A DNA stretch of 64,000 nucleotides from Pseudomonas poae (GTDB lineage: Bacteria; Pseudomonadota; Gammaproteobacteria; Pseudomonadales; Pseudomonadaceae), in NCBI RefSeq assembly GCF_001439785.1, contig NZ_JYLI01000001.1, forward strand, positions 248,001 through 312,000. Reading direction: 5' to 3'. Position 1 is the first letter of the stretch. The number at the start of each line of letters is the position of its first letter. Below are positions 34,990-43,122 of the stretch, piece by piece. The notes beneath the pieces were generated by a model. It did no database searches. It was not told where the DNA came from and worked only from the letters and a program-made list of their open reading frames with translations. Both the position numbers and the translations under genes were made by a program.

Positions 34990-35985
34990 ATGAGCGAAGA
35001 TTCCGTTTCAGAAGCAGAATATGACGCCATCACCGACGCCGCCGCGCATTGGTGCATGCGCCTGCATGCGGCCGATTGCACCGGCGCCGAGCGCCAGGCG
35101 TTCCAGAGCTGGCATGACGCTCATCCACTGCACGCCTTTGAATACGCGGCCATGCTGGAGATCTGGGACGTTGCCGAGCACCTGCCTCGCCCTGAAATCA
35201 GCCCTGTCTTGGTGCCCTTCAAACCGCGCAGCCGGTTGCGCGCCTATGCCGTCGCCGCTGCGATTTGCCTGGTGGCGTTGCCGCTGGCGGCATTCACCGG
35301 ATGGGAAGCCGGCTGGCTACCCAACGCCTATGAACGCTTCGAAACAACCCATGATGTGCGCGTGGTCACCCTGGGCGACGGCAGCCAGGTGGAAATGAAC
35401 CTGGGCACGCAACTGGTCTACAGCAACTACAAGGACCAGCGCCGGCTGACGCTGAACAGAGGCGAAGCGTTTTTCAAAGTCAGCCATGACAGCGCCCACC
35501 CTTTTATCCTGCGGGCCGGCGACGGCCGGGTACGTGTGACGGGCACCCAGTTCAACGTGTGGAAGTATGAAGACCAGGTACGGGTGATGCTGCTCGAAGG
35601 CTCGGTGAAGATTTCCAGCGACACGGTGCACGGCAGTGTGCCGCTGACCCCGGGAATGCAGGCCAGCTATCAGCATGGCGATGCAACCCCCAAGGTCCGC
35701 GCGATCAACCCGGATGACTCGGCGCTGGCCTGGCGGCAGGGCAAGCTGGTACTCGACAACCTGGCCCTGGCCGATGCGCTGCCCTTGATCAATCGCTACC
35801 TGAGCAAACCGGTGATGCTGGCCGATACGCCCACCGGGGCGATTCGCATTGGCGGCATCTACAACATCAATGAGGTCAACAACCTCATCCCTTCCCTGCC
35901 CAAGGTACTGCCGGTCTACCTGACCCAGAACCAGGACGGCAACCCCGTACTCAATTCCATTCCGCGTAAAGCCCCCAAGGGCTGA
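34990..35985 (+). CDS. FecR-family protein without adjacent sigma factor
   Basis: 331 residues from the ATG at 34990 (AGGA seven bases upstream). The N-terminus has a DUF4880-type helical region, AAAHWCMRLHAADCTGAERQ. A transmembrane helix (LRAYAVAAAICLVALPLAAF) precedes a FecR beta domain: GEAFFKVSHDSAHPFILRAG, VRVTGTQFNVW and VMLLEGSVKIS. The C-terminal STN-like part is LADALPLINRYLSKPV. FecR proteins transduce signals from TonB receptors to ECF sigma factors, but no ECF gene or TonB receptor is beside this one. The fap operon begins 319 bp downstream in the same orientation. It may act on a remote sigma factor or on amyloid expression. Confidence 0.85.
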   Translation: MSEDSVSEAEYDAITDAAAHWCMRLHAADCTGAERQAFQSWHDAHPLHAFEYAAMLEIWDVAEHLPRPEISPVLVPFKPRSRLRAYAVAAAICLVALPLAAFTGWEAGWLPNAYERFETTHDVRVVTLGDGSQVEMNLGTQLVYSNYKDQRRLTLNRGEAFFKVSHDSAHPFILRAGDGRVRVTGTQFNVWKYEDQVRVMLLEGSVKISSDTVHGSVPLTPGMQASYQHGDATPKVRAINPDDSALAWRQGKLVLDNLALADALPLINRYLSKPVMLADTPTGAIRIGGIYNINEVNNLIPSLPKVLPVYLTQNQDGNPVLNSIPRKAPKG

Positions 35986-36025
35986 GCCTTTTTTGCCAGC
36001 CATTGCGGGTCCGCGTGGGCCCGCG

Positions 36026-36042
36026 TGTCCATTTTTGAAACA
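36026..36042. promoter_or_regulatory. Candidate enhancer site 1 upstream of fapA (weak)
   Basis: TGTCCATTTTTGAAACA: the right half TGAAACA is identical to the two better sites downstream and the left half is degenerate. It lies ~210 bp upstream of the sigma-54 promoter. Confidence 0.4.
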
Positions 36043-36097
36043 CCTCCCCGCCTGCAATCGCCCACCTTGAGCAGATTCGTCGTCGTGCCCTGCGCAG

Positions 36098-36115
36098 TGT
36101 TTCATCCTTGATACA
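36098..36115. promoter_or_regulatory. Candidate enhancer site 2 upstream of fapA
   Basis: TGTTTCA-TCCT-TGATACA, an 18-bp near-perfect palindrome (one mismatch) ~125-140 bp upstream of the sigma-54 promoter. Confidence 0.6.
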
Positions 36116-36154
36116 GCTCGCAGGCGGTACGGGCTCTGCTTCATCGCCCGCCCC

Positions 36155-36174
36155 CTGTTTCACCCCTGAAACAG
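36155..36174. promoter_or_regulatory. Candidate enhancer site 3 upstream of fapA
   Basis: CTGTTTCA-CCCC-TGAAACAG, a perfect 20-bp palindrome ~65-85 bp upstream of the sigma-54 promoter. It sits 58 bp from site 2 and matches it in core and spacing. Confidence 0.65.
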
Positions 36175-36235
36175 CAATGCCATCACTTTGCCCACAAAAA
36201 ACGCTAACCCTTTGAATATAAACATCTAATAAAAA

Positions 36236-36252
36236 GCGGCACGCCTTCTGCT
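36236..36252 (+). promoter_or_regulatory. Sigma-54 (-24/-12) promoter of the fap operon
   Basis: CGGCACGCCTTCTGCT has GG at 36238-36239 and GC at 36250-36251 with exactly 10 bases between. GGCACG and TGCT fit the -24/-12 consensus (TGGCACG-N4-TTGCT). Transcription is expected to start near 36262, leaving a ~40-nt leader before fapA. Confidence 0.7.
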
Positions 36253-36304
36253 CTATGCCTGTCAGCGCTGTTTAGGGTCAGCGCGAAGACTAGGGACTGC
36301 CACC

Positions 36305-36760
36305 GTGGACACACACAATTTTGGCTCACTGAGCCTCCTGCTGATTGGCTGCGCACTGAGTGCCGGCGTAAGCCTGCCGGTGCTGGCGTCAGGTGAAGGG
36401 GAGATGGTGATCACACGGCAGGTGCAACCTTATGCAATAGGCCGTGAACGCGGTGTCGACCCCTACCCCACCACCGCCAATGCCAATCCATCCGGGCAAG
36501 TGCGCGCCGTCACCAACGAACTCAGCGACCACGACATCGCCGGTATCAGCAGCGGCTCCAGCGTTACCCGCAGCGTTATGCCCAATGGCGACCTGAACGG
36601 GTTGAACGCAATCGGTGCCGGCAACAGCCTCGGCGTTGCCGGCGCAGCGGGCCAGGGCGGCGGCAGCGGTGGCATCGCGGGGACGGTCAATGGCGCGGTC
36701 TCACGCGGCCTGGCACCGCTGAGCAACCTTGGCGGCATGATCGGCGGAGCGATGAAATGA
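36305..36760 (+). CDS. fapA: Fap amyloid system protein FapA
   Basis: 151 residues from a GTG (AGGGA eight bases upstream). Signal peptide, then a Gly/Asn/Ser-rich mature region with the FapA-type GLAPLSNLGGMIGGAMK end. In the Fap system it acts in the periplasm and controls the FapB/FapC ratio in the fibre, probably as a chaperone-like factor. It is the first of six genes. Stop and fapB start overlap (ATGA at 36757-36760). Confidence 0.9.
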   Translation: MDTHNFGSLSLLLIGCALSAGVSLPVLASGEGEMVITRQVQPYAIGRERGVDPYPTTANANPSGQVRAVTNELSDHDIAGISSGSSVTRSVMPNGDLNGLNAIGAGNSLGVAGAAGQGGGSGGIAGTVNGAVSRGLAPLSNLGGMIGGAMK

Positions 36761-37323
36761 ATCGCTTCTGGATACTTCTGAGCGTGCTTGGCTGCTCGGC
36801 AGCCATGGCCGACACCACCGGCAACAACGCAACCATCGATAACGCGGGCAAGCACTACAACGGCATGGTCTCGATCAACCAGGCCGCCGGCGACCAACAA
36901 CAGCTGAGCAACAACCTCGCCATCGCCGTGGGCCGTAACGCCCAGGCCACTGTGTCCGTCACGCAAAAAATCAGCGGCGCCGCCGCCGACCGCTCCCTGA
37001 ACGCCAACGCTGCGATTCAGGGCAACGCTTTCAGCCAAGGCAACGGTGCACTGAGCGTCAATCAGTCGGCCGGGGCCCAGAACCAGATGATCAATGCCGT
37101 GCGCGTCAGCCTCACGAGTGGCCCGCAAAGCATCGACGACAGCGTCATGTCGCAACAGACCGTTGCGCTTGCAACAGACTCGGGATTGACCTCTACCACT
37201 GGCAGCCGCCAGGTCGTTACCAGCGACCAGGCCTTCACCGGCAGCCGTGGAGTGGTACAGGTCAACCAGAGCGCCGGGGTGGGGAACCGAGTGGCTAACA
37301 CCCTGAACGTGCGACTCAACTGA
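36757..37323 (+). CDS. fapB: Minor amyloid subunit/nucleator FapB
   Basis: 188 residues. Signal peptide (MNRFWILLSVLGCSAAMA), then Asn/Gln/Ser/Ala-rich imperfect repeats with recurring INQAAGDQQQLSNNLAIAVG, VNQSAGAQNQMINAVRVSL and VNQSAGVGNRVANTLNVRL. These repeats are typical of FapB, a minor fibre component and likely nucleator homologous to FapC. It is secreted through FapF and resides in the extracellular fibre. Translationally coupled to fapA. Confidence 0.9.
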   Translation: MNRFWILLSVLGCSAAMADTTGNNATIDNAGKHYNGMVSINQAAGDQQQLSNNLAIAVGRNAQATVSVTQKISGAAADRSLNANAAIQGNAFSQGNGALSVNQSAGAQNQMINAVRVSLTSGPQSIDDSVMSQQTVALATDSGLTSTTGSRQVVTSDQAFTGSRGVVQVNQSAGVGNRVANTLNVRLN

Positions 37324-37390
37324 TGGAGCTGAGCCGCCTGCCGGACCGTATCAACACTTAAACCACTAATTAGAAGCAAGGAGATACACC

Positions 37391-38074
37391 ATGAAAACCA
37401 CCACAGCCCTCAAACCACTGGCTTTCGCTCTCGCTGCGCTCATGGCTGTTGCAGCCCAGGCAGGCGGTTACCACGCGCCTACCACCGCTGCTGCAACCAC
37501 CGTTGACGGCCAGAGCAACAAGGGCAACACCGTCCTCAACGACAAAACCGAAAACAACGCGTCGACCACTGACTCCTACAACCACATCAGCGGCGTGGCC
37601 AACGGCAACGTGCTGAGCGGTGACAACAACCAGGGCAAGAACGACGTGGCCATCGTTTCCGGCGATGCTGACTTCGTGTTCGCCAGCACCGGCACCGCGC
37701 AGTCCAACGGCGGCAACGTGGCCATCAACGGCGGCTCGCAAAACAATGCCTCGCTCAACAGCAGCGGCAACAATGCTTCCGGCGTGATTCAGCTGAACGC
37801 AGCCACCGGCACCTCCAACCAGGGCAGCAACAGCGTTGCCATTGCTTCGGGCAATGGCGACAGCGGCGCAGCCGTTGTGTCCGGCGTGCAGGATGTGTCG
37901 GGCAACCTGACCGTGAACCTGAGCAGCGGCCATGGCTGGGGCGCCAAGTCGGTGGTCACCAACAACGCCAGCGTGAACAACTCGCTGAACTACAGCTCCG
38001 GCGTGTCGAACTCCAACGTGCTGTCGGGCAGCAACAACCAGGGTCAGAACAACGTAGCAATCACTCGCTTCTGA
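37391..38074 (+). CDS. fapC: Major amyloid subunit FapC
   Basis: 227 residues with AAGGAG upstream. Signal peptide to about residue 24. Three imperfect repeats rich in Asn, Gly and Ser lie at about residues 46-88, 109-151 and 186-224. They share the NNAS...SGV..N...G..NQG.N.VAI pattern and are separated by variable linkers of ~20 and ~35 residues. This is the R1-L1-R2-L2-R3 plan of FapC, the main fibre protein of the Fap functional amyloid. The linkers are short, so the protein is compact for the family. There are no cysteines. A strong hairpin follows before fapD, likely helping fapC to be expressed above the later genes. Confidence 0.93.
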   Translation: MKTTTALKPLAFALAALMAVAAQAGGYHAPTTAAATTVDGQSNKGNTVLNDKTENNASTTDSYNHISGVANGNVLSGDNNQGKNDVAIVSGDADFVFASTGTAQSNGGNVAINGGSQNNASLNSSGNNASGVIQLNAATGTSNQGSNSVAIASGNGDSGAAVVSGVQDVSGNLTVNLSSGHGWGAKSVVTNNASVNNSLNYSSGVSNSNVLSGSNNQGQNNVAITRF

Positions 38075-38082
38075 TGCAGATC

Positions 38083-38102
38083 GGGCCTTGGCAACAAGGC
38101 CC
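38083..38102 (+). terminator. Intra-operon hairpin between fapC and fapD
   Basis: A perfect 8-bp stem GGGCCTTG/CAAGGCCC capped by a GCAA (GNRA) tetraloop, followed by only a weak T-run (CTTTC). It could act as a partial terminator or as a 3' stabiliser for fapABC mRNA. Confidence 0.65.
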
Positions 38103-38135
38103 CTTTCATTCCAGCGTCCAACAGGTCACCTGATC

Positions 38136-38813
38136 ATGCGCCGCGTTGTTTTTTTCCTTCTGTGCACACTCACCGGCCCGACCTGGGCGGGGCAAATGGC
38201 GGTCGTCATGCCCAACGGTGCGGTGGTGTACAAAAAGGTCGAGAGCATCCGCGAGCGCAAGTTCGCCAACCTGGTGGAACAGAAAACCGATTTCAGCTGC
38301 GGCGCCGCCGCACTGGCGACCATCCTGCGCCAGGCCTATTGGATGGACGTGGATGAAGACCACATCATCAAGGGCATGCTGGTCAACGCCGACCAGGAGC
38401 TGGTGCGCACCCAGGGCTTCTCGATGCTCGACATGAAGCGCTACCTGGAAAGCATCAACATGCGCGCCAAGGGCTATCGCATCGCTCCTGACGTGCTGAT
38501 CACCGTGAAGGTGCCGGTCGTGGTCCTGCTGGAAATTCGCGGCTACAAGCATTTTGTGGTGTTGCAGCGGGCCGACAAGGAGTGGGTGTACATCGGCGAT
38601 CCGGTCCTGGGCAACAAGCGCTACGCCAGGGACGATTTCGTCAAGGGCTGGAATGGCATCGTGTTCGCCGTGATCGGTGAAGGTTATGACAAGACCAACG
38701 CCCTGCTCACCCCGCGTGTGCCGCTGACCGCCAGGAACCAGTTCAACGCGTTCAGCCCGGTACGCGACAGCGAATTGATGGAATTCGGTTTTATCCAGAG
38801 CGACTTCTTCTAG
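38136..38813 (+). CDS. fapD: Fap peptidase-like protein FapD (C39 family)
   Basis: 225 residues from the ATG at 38136, with a signal peptide (MRRVVFFLLCTLTGPTWA). Papain-like C39 features: Cys55 in DFSCGAAALATILR, His139 in GYKHFVVLQ and Asp155 in IGDPVLG, forming an apparent catalytic triad. FapD is a periplasmic protease-like component needed for Fap secretion; the intact triad suggests it is active. It starts 33 bp after the intra-operon hairpin. Confidence 0.9.
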   Translation: MRRVVFFLLCTLTGPTWAGQMAVVMPNGAVVYKKVESIRERKFANLVEQKTDFSCGAAALATILRQAYWMDVDEDHIIKGMLVNADQELVRTQGFSMLDMKRYLESINMRAKGYRIAPDVLITVKVPVVVLLEIRGYKHFVVLQRADKEWVYIGDPVLGNKRYARDDFVKGWNGIVFAVIGEGYDKTNALLTPRVPLTARNQFNAFSPVRDSELMEFGFIQSDFF

Positions 38814-38850
38814 AAGCGCAATAAGGGGCAGGACGCTCCAGGAGCACACG

Positions 38851-39600
38851 ATGAACACTTTCCGTTGGTTGACGGTCATCTGCCTGGCCGCCGCTGCACC
38901 GGCGCATGCGTCCTCGGCGTTCAAGCCGATCGAGCTCAAGGACGCTGAAATGGCCGACCTGCGCGGGCGTTATGTGATGCCGGGGCGCATTGTCAGCTTT
39001 GGCATCGTCATGAGCAGCACCTGGACCAACGCCGCCGGCGCCACCGTGACCGGCAGCGCGGCCATGCAGGTCAATGCGTCCACCGTCACCCCGCAATTTT
39101 ATGTGCAGATCTCCGGTAACGATGGCACGGGCGGCGGCAGGCAGCCTGAAGGCAGCGGCACGGTCACAGGTGGCGCGGGCCTGGGCACCGGCCAGGGCGT
39201 GGTGCAGAGCGTTCGCGCGGCCGGAGACGGCAACACGGCCACCAACGGCGTGGATATCAATGTGAGCAAGAACGGATTGGCCCCGGCCAACTACGCGCAG
39301 TCCGGTCAGGCGTTGCTGGCGGGCCAACCGGTTACCGGTGGCACGGCGGCAGGCCAGGTGACAGTGAGCGCGAACAATGGCGGGCTGCAAATGGCGCTCC
39401 AGGCCAGCAGCAACCAGGGCAATGTCGTGCAACAGATCGGCGCCGGCAACGTGCTGCAAGGCACCGTCATTCAAGGCAACGGCAATGCCGTAAACAACCT
39501 GACCCAACTCAATGTGGTCATGGGCAACAACGGTTTTAACAACGTCACGCAGAACCTCAACCTGGATCAACTCAAGGGCCTTCGCCCCTCCGGTTATTGA
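38851..39600 (+). CDS. fapE: Fap fibre-associated protein FapE
   Basis: 249 residues with AGGAG six bases upstream. Signal peptide ending near residue 21 (TFRWLTVICLAAAAPAHA). The mature protein begins with a conserved LKDAEMADLRGRYVMPGRIVSFGIVMSS region and ends with Asn/Gln/Gly-rich amyloid-like segments such as GNVVQQIGAGNVLQGTVIQG. FapE is found in Fap fibres at low level and is translocated through FapF. It lies 37 bp after fapD. Confidence 0.9.
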   Translation: MNTFRWLTVICLAAAAPAHASSAFKPIELKDAEMADLRGRYVMPGRIVSFGIVMSSTWTNAAGATVTGSAAMQVNASTVTPQFYVQISGNDGTGGGRQPEGSGTVTGGAGLGTGQGVVQSVRAAGDGNTATNGVDINVSKNGLAPANYAQSGQALLAGQPVTGGTAAGQVTVSANNGGLQMALQASSNQGNVVQQIGAGNVLQGTVIQGNGNAVNNLTQLNVVMGNNGFNNVTQNLNLDQLKGLRPSGY

Positions 39601-39652
39601 ACTTCGCTGAGCCTTCGACACTTTCGCATCAAAAAATGGGACGGCTTATTTC

Positions 39653-40963
39653 ATGCATCGATCTGTATCACTACGTGCCGTGGTTTGCTTGAGTACACTC
39701 CTGCCCGCCTCCGTGCTCTATGCCGCACCGGACGCTGATATCGAAACACTGAAACAGGAACTGCTGGAGCTCAAGCAACGCTATGAAGTGCAGCAAAAAG
39801 CACTGGCCGTACTGGAGCAACGTGTTAGGCAAGTAGAAGATCAACCCGCAACACCCGCCCCCAAACGCTTGGCCAAATCCCCTGCCGACTTCCAGAAAGG
39901 CGGCGCCACCGTGGCCGGCCATACGCCAGGCGTGGGTGCGGCGGCGGCCTCCGGCGGCGCGGGCGGTGGCAGTTCCTACGGGCAAAACCTCAAGGACGAC
40001 TCGGCCCCGGCGCAAAGTGTGAGCAACCTGTACAACGAAGCCAGTGGATTTTTCGGCAACGGCAGGTTCAGTCTGGAAACCGGCATCACTTACGCGCGCT
40101 ACGATGCACGCCAATTGTCCCTCAACGGCTTTCTCGCGCTGGACTCGATCTTCCTCGGCAATATCAACCTGGACCGCATCAAGTCGGACAGTTGGACCCT
40201 GGACCTGACCGGGCGCTACAACCTGGACAACCGCTGGCAGTTCGACCTGAACGTGCCGGTGGTGTACCGCGAATCCACCTACCAGTCGGGCGGCGCCGGC
40301 GGCAGCTCCACCGCCATGTCGGAAGGCTCGGTGACCCGCGACCCGACCATCGGCGATGTCAACGCCGGCGTCTCCTACAAGTTCCTCGACGAAAGCGCCC
40401 ACCTACCCGATGCGGTGGTGTCGGTGCGGGTCAAGGCCCCGACCGGGGCAGACCCGTATGGCATCAAGCTGATCCCGAAACCGGGCAACGACAACCTCGC
40501 CATTCCGGAGAGCCTGCCCACCGGCAATGGCGTGTGGTCAGTGACACCCGGCATCTCGCTGGTCAAGACCTTCGATCCGGCGGTGCTGTTCGGTTCGCTG
40601 TCCTACACCCATAACTTCGAAGACTCGTTCAGCGACATCAGCCCCAACGTCAACCAGAAAGTCCCCGGCAAGATCCAACTGGGCGACAGCTTCCAGTTCG
40701 GCGTGGGCGTGGCGTTCGCGTTGAACGAGAAGATGAGCATGTCGTTCTCGGTGTCCGACGTGATACAGCGCAAAAGCAAGGTCAAGCAGAGCGGGCAGGA
40801 TTGGCAGTCGGTGGTGTCCAGCGATGCCAACGCGGGCTATTTCAACGTGGGCATGACGATTGCGGCCTCGGATAACCTGACCATCGTGCCGAACCTCGCG
40901 ATCGGCATGACAGACGATGCGCCGGACTTTACGTTCAGCCTGAAATTTCCGTATTACTTCTGA
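39653..40963 (+). CDS. fapF: Outer-membrane amyloid transporter FapF
   Basis: 436 residues. Signal peptide, then a ~35-residue coiled coil ([20 protein letters not shown] and following heptads) that trimerises and gates the pore. A Gly/Ala/Ser-rich linker precedes a C-terminal beta-barrel whose strands end in the aromatic PYYF typical of outer-membrane proteins. FapF forms a trimeric barrel that exports FapB, FapC and FapE. It is the last gene of the operon. A TTGTGGCT/AGCCACAA inverted repeat (40975-40996) follows, without a T-tract. Confidence 0.92.
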   Translation: MHRSVSLRAVVCLSTLLPASVLYAAPDADIETLKQELLELKQRYEVQQKALAVLEQRVRQVEDQPATPAPKRLAKSPADFQKGGATVAGHTPGVGAAAASGGAGGGSSYGQNLKDDSAPAQSVSNLYNEASGFFGNGRFSLETGITYARYDARQLSLNGFLALDSIFLGNINLDRIKSDSWTLDLTGRYNLDNRWQFDLNVPVVYRESTYQSGGAGGSSTAMSEGSVTRDPTIGDVNAGVSYKFLDESAHLPDAVVSVRVKAPTGADPYGIKLIPKPGNDNLAIPESLPTGNGVWSVTPGISLVKTFDPAVLFGSLSYTHNFEDSFSDISPNVNQKVPGKIQLGDSFQFGVGVAFALNEKMSMSFSVSDVIQRKSKVKQSGQDWQSVVSSDANAGYFNVGMTIAASDNLTIVPNLAIGMTDDAPDFTFSLKFPYYF

Positions 40964-41006
40964 TAGCAGCAATTGTGGCTTCTGTTAGCCACAACCTCTC
41001 ACCCCT

Positions 41007-41140
41007 GTGGCGAGCAGGCTTGTCCTGCGTTGGGCTGCGCAGCAGCCCCAAAACCAGGCCCTGAGCCGTATCAGGTACACCGCGTTTTGCTGGAGTGGGG
41101 GCGCTTCGCACCCCAACGCGGGGCAAGCCCGCTCGCTACG
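41007..41140. repeat. REPIN-like palindromic repeat, copy C
   Basis: Same arms as the elements at 4232-4368 and 5954-6090 (CTGTGGCGAGCAGGCTTG ... CAAGCCCGCTCG) but with a diverged spacer. It fills the gap between fapF and the convergent regulator gene. An independent member of the family, not part of the duplication. Confidence 0.75.
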
Positions 41141-41203
41141 GAAAACCCGCTTAACCGCGACAAGCCCGCTAGCCTCAGGGTTTGGACGTGGAGTGGGCTA
41201 GGC

Positions 41204-42529
41204 CTAGCGAATCTGGTGCTTGTGCAATAACCGGTAAAACGTAGGCCGGGAAATGCCCAGCACCCGTGCGGCAATGCTCAGATTATCGCTGTGCCGGTTG
41301 AGCACGTCGCATAACGCCTGGCGTTCGGCGCGGTGCTTGTAGTCTTCCAGGGTGGCCATGGCTGGCGACACTGCCCGCTTGCCCAGCAAGCCGAGGTCGG
41401 TGGCCTCGATCTGGCGGCCTTCGGCAAGCACCAGGCCTCGGCGTACGCGGTTGGCCAGTTCACGCACGTTGCCCGGCCAGGGATGCTGCCCCATGGCAAC
41501 CAGCGCCTCTTCGCTGAAACTGCGCGGGCGGCGGCCGGTTTCCTGACTGTAGAAGCGCGAAAAGTGGTTGGCCAGCATCGCGACGTCACCGTGCCGTTCG
41601 CGCAGCGGCGCAGTGGCCACTTGCAGCACGTTCAGGCGGTAATACAGGTCTTCGCGAAAAGTGCCCTTGGCCACCGCCGCTTCGAGGTCGACGTGGGTTG
41701 CCGCCAATACCCGCACATCCACCGGGATCGGCTGGCTGCCACCGACGCGCTCGACCTGCTTTTCCTGAAGAAAACGCAGCAGGTTCGCTTGCAGTTCCAT
41801 CGGCAGGTCGCCGATTTCATCGAGAAACAGGGTGCCGCCATTCGCGGCTTCGATGCGGCCGATCTTGCGCTGATGGGCGCCGGTAAACGCACCTTTTTCA
41901 TGGCCGAACAGTTCGGACTGGATCAGGTGCTCGGGGATCGCGCCGCAGTTGATCGCCACGAATGGCCTGGCATGCCGCTGGGATTGGCGGTGCAGGGTTT
42001 TGGCGACCAGTTCCTTGCCGGTGCCGCTGTCACCGCGAATCAGCACCGGGGACTCGGTGGGCGCCAACTTCGATAACAATTTGCGCAGTTCGCGGATCGC
42101 CCGGCTGTCACCGAGCAATTCGTGCTCGGGTCCGTCCACCGGCGTGTTGCCCTTGCCGCGCAGGCGCGCCATGCCGAACGCACGGCCGAGGATGACCTGC
42201 ACCCGCGACACATCGAACGGCAGGGTATGGAAGTCGAAAAACCACTCACAGACAAAATCGCCAACGTTCTGCAGGCGCAACACGTCTTGATCGAGCACGG
42301 CAATCCACTCGGTGCCGCTGCGGCTGATCAGTTCCTTGACGGCTTCGGGCCGCTCCAGGTGATACGGCTGCAAACGCAACAAGCCGATATCACAGGAGCG
42401 GTCGCCTACCGCTTCCAGCGCGCAGCTGTCCACGTCCCAGCCGGCGGCGCGCAAACCGGGCAGCAGGCCGTGACAATCTTCACAGGGGTCAACCACAAGC
42501 AAGCGTCGCTGAACAGGTGTAACAATCAT
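41204..42529 (-). CDS. Sigma-54-dependent enhancer-binding protein (VpsR-like N-terminus)
   Basis: 441 residues. A degenerate receiver/VpsR-like N-terminal domain (about 1-125) is followed by the AAA+ domain with Walker A GDSGTGKE (166-173), the sigma-54-contacting GAFTGA (213-218) and Walker B GGTLFLDEIGD (231-241). A C-terminal Fis-type helix-turn-helix lies at about 405-441 (SIAARVLGISRPTFYRLLHK). The intact GAFTGA predicts activation of sigma-54 promoters. The gene converges on fapF, and the only clear sigma-54 promoter I find is in front of fapA, so control of the amyloid operon is the natural inference. VpsR relatives bind c-di-GMP; whether this one does is unknown. Confidence 0.88.
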   Translation of the reverse strand: MIVTPVQRRLLVVDPCEDCHGLLPGLRAAGWDVDSCALEAVGDRSCDIGLLRLQPYHLERPEAVKELISRSGTEWIAVLDQDVLRLQNVGDFVCEWFFDFHTLPFDVSRVQVILGRAFGMARLRGKGNTPVDGPEHELLGDSRAIRELRKLLSKLAPTESPVLIRGDSGTGKELVAKTLHRQSQRHARPFVAINCGAIPEHLIQSELFGHEKGAFTGAHQRKIGRIEAANGGTLFLDEIGDLPMELQANLLRFLQEKQVERVGGSQPIPVDVRVLAATHVDLEAAVAKGTFREDLYYRLNVLQVATAPLRERHGDVAMLANHFSRFYSQETGRRPRSFSEEALVAMGQHPWPGNVRELANRVRRGLVLAEGRQIEATDLGLLGKRAVSPAMATLEDYKHRAERQALCDVLNRHSDNLSIAARVLGISRPTFYRLLHKHQIR

Positions 42530-42806
42530 GACTATTCCTTGGCGTCAAAATTGTTAATTTTATTTATAAACAAGGGGTTGGGACGCCTGATCACAGGCTA
42601 TCAATTTATTGACGAACGCTATGTAACATTTCGCTATAAGTGCGGGCAAAAAGCCATCCTTCGCCTGCACAGCACCTCGCCGTAAAAATTAATTACGTCA
42701 GTATGTGACCCATACCCGGGCATCGTGCATCAGTACAAGTAACCCACCGCACGGTCAGCCCAACCGCCGGTGCTGACTTGAATGGGCATACAGAGAGAAG
42801 ACTTAC

Positions 42807-43067
42807 ATGAACGCCCCGCTCCGCATCAACGAAGCTCTTTTGATCGCAGACCGTGCCTTCCAGCCCTTTCAGTGCGTGGCCTGGCATGACGGCGTTGGCG
42901 CCCTCAGCCTGAGCGTCATCGACCGCACCAACACCCGCATCGGCAGCCGGCAGCTGTCGTCGAGCGCTTACACTGATCCTGCGCAACTGGAAGATCTGTT
43001 GCTGCAGGCCCGCGCCGAACTCGACGAACATGGCTATCAGTTGCAATCCTGGGCGATGCCCAAGTAA
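42807..43067 (+). CDS. Hypothetical protein (86 aa)
   Basis: 86 residues with an AGAGAGAAG ribosome-binding context. Soluble, no signal peptide; contains FQPFQCVAWHDGVGALSLSVIDRTNTRIG and a C-terminal amphipathic helix (AQLEDLLLQARAELDEHGYQ). Genome-typical codon use and a strong terminator after it support a real gene. Family not recognised. The 277-bp gap upstream, shared with the enhancer-binding protein, is AT-rich near 42550-42575 and holds no other gene. Confidence 0.7.
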   Translation: MNAPLRINEALLIADRAFQPFQCVAWHDGVGALSLSVIDRTNTRIGSRQLSSSAYTDPAQLEDLLLQARAELDEHGYQLQSWAMPK

Positions 43068-43080
43068 GACGACGCACTTG

Positions 43081-43122
43081 ACGGGCGATCACTGCACCCA
43101 GTGATCGCCCGTTGCGCTTTTT
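43081..43122 (+). terminator. Rho-independent terminator
   Basis: A 14-bp perfect stem ACGGGCGATCACTG/CAGTGATCGCCCGT with a 4-base loop, then GCGCTTTTT. It sits between the 86-aa gene and the convergent HAD gene. Confidence 0.9.
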
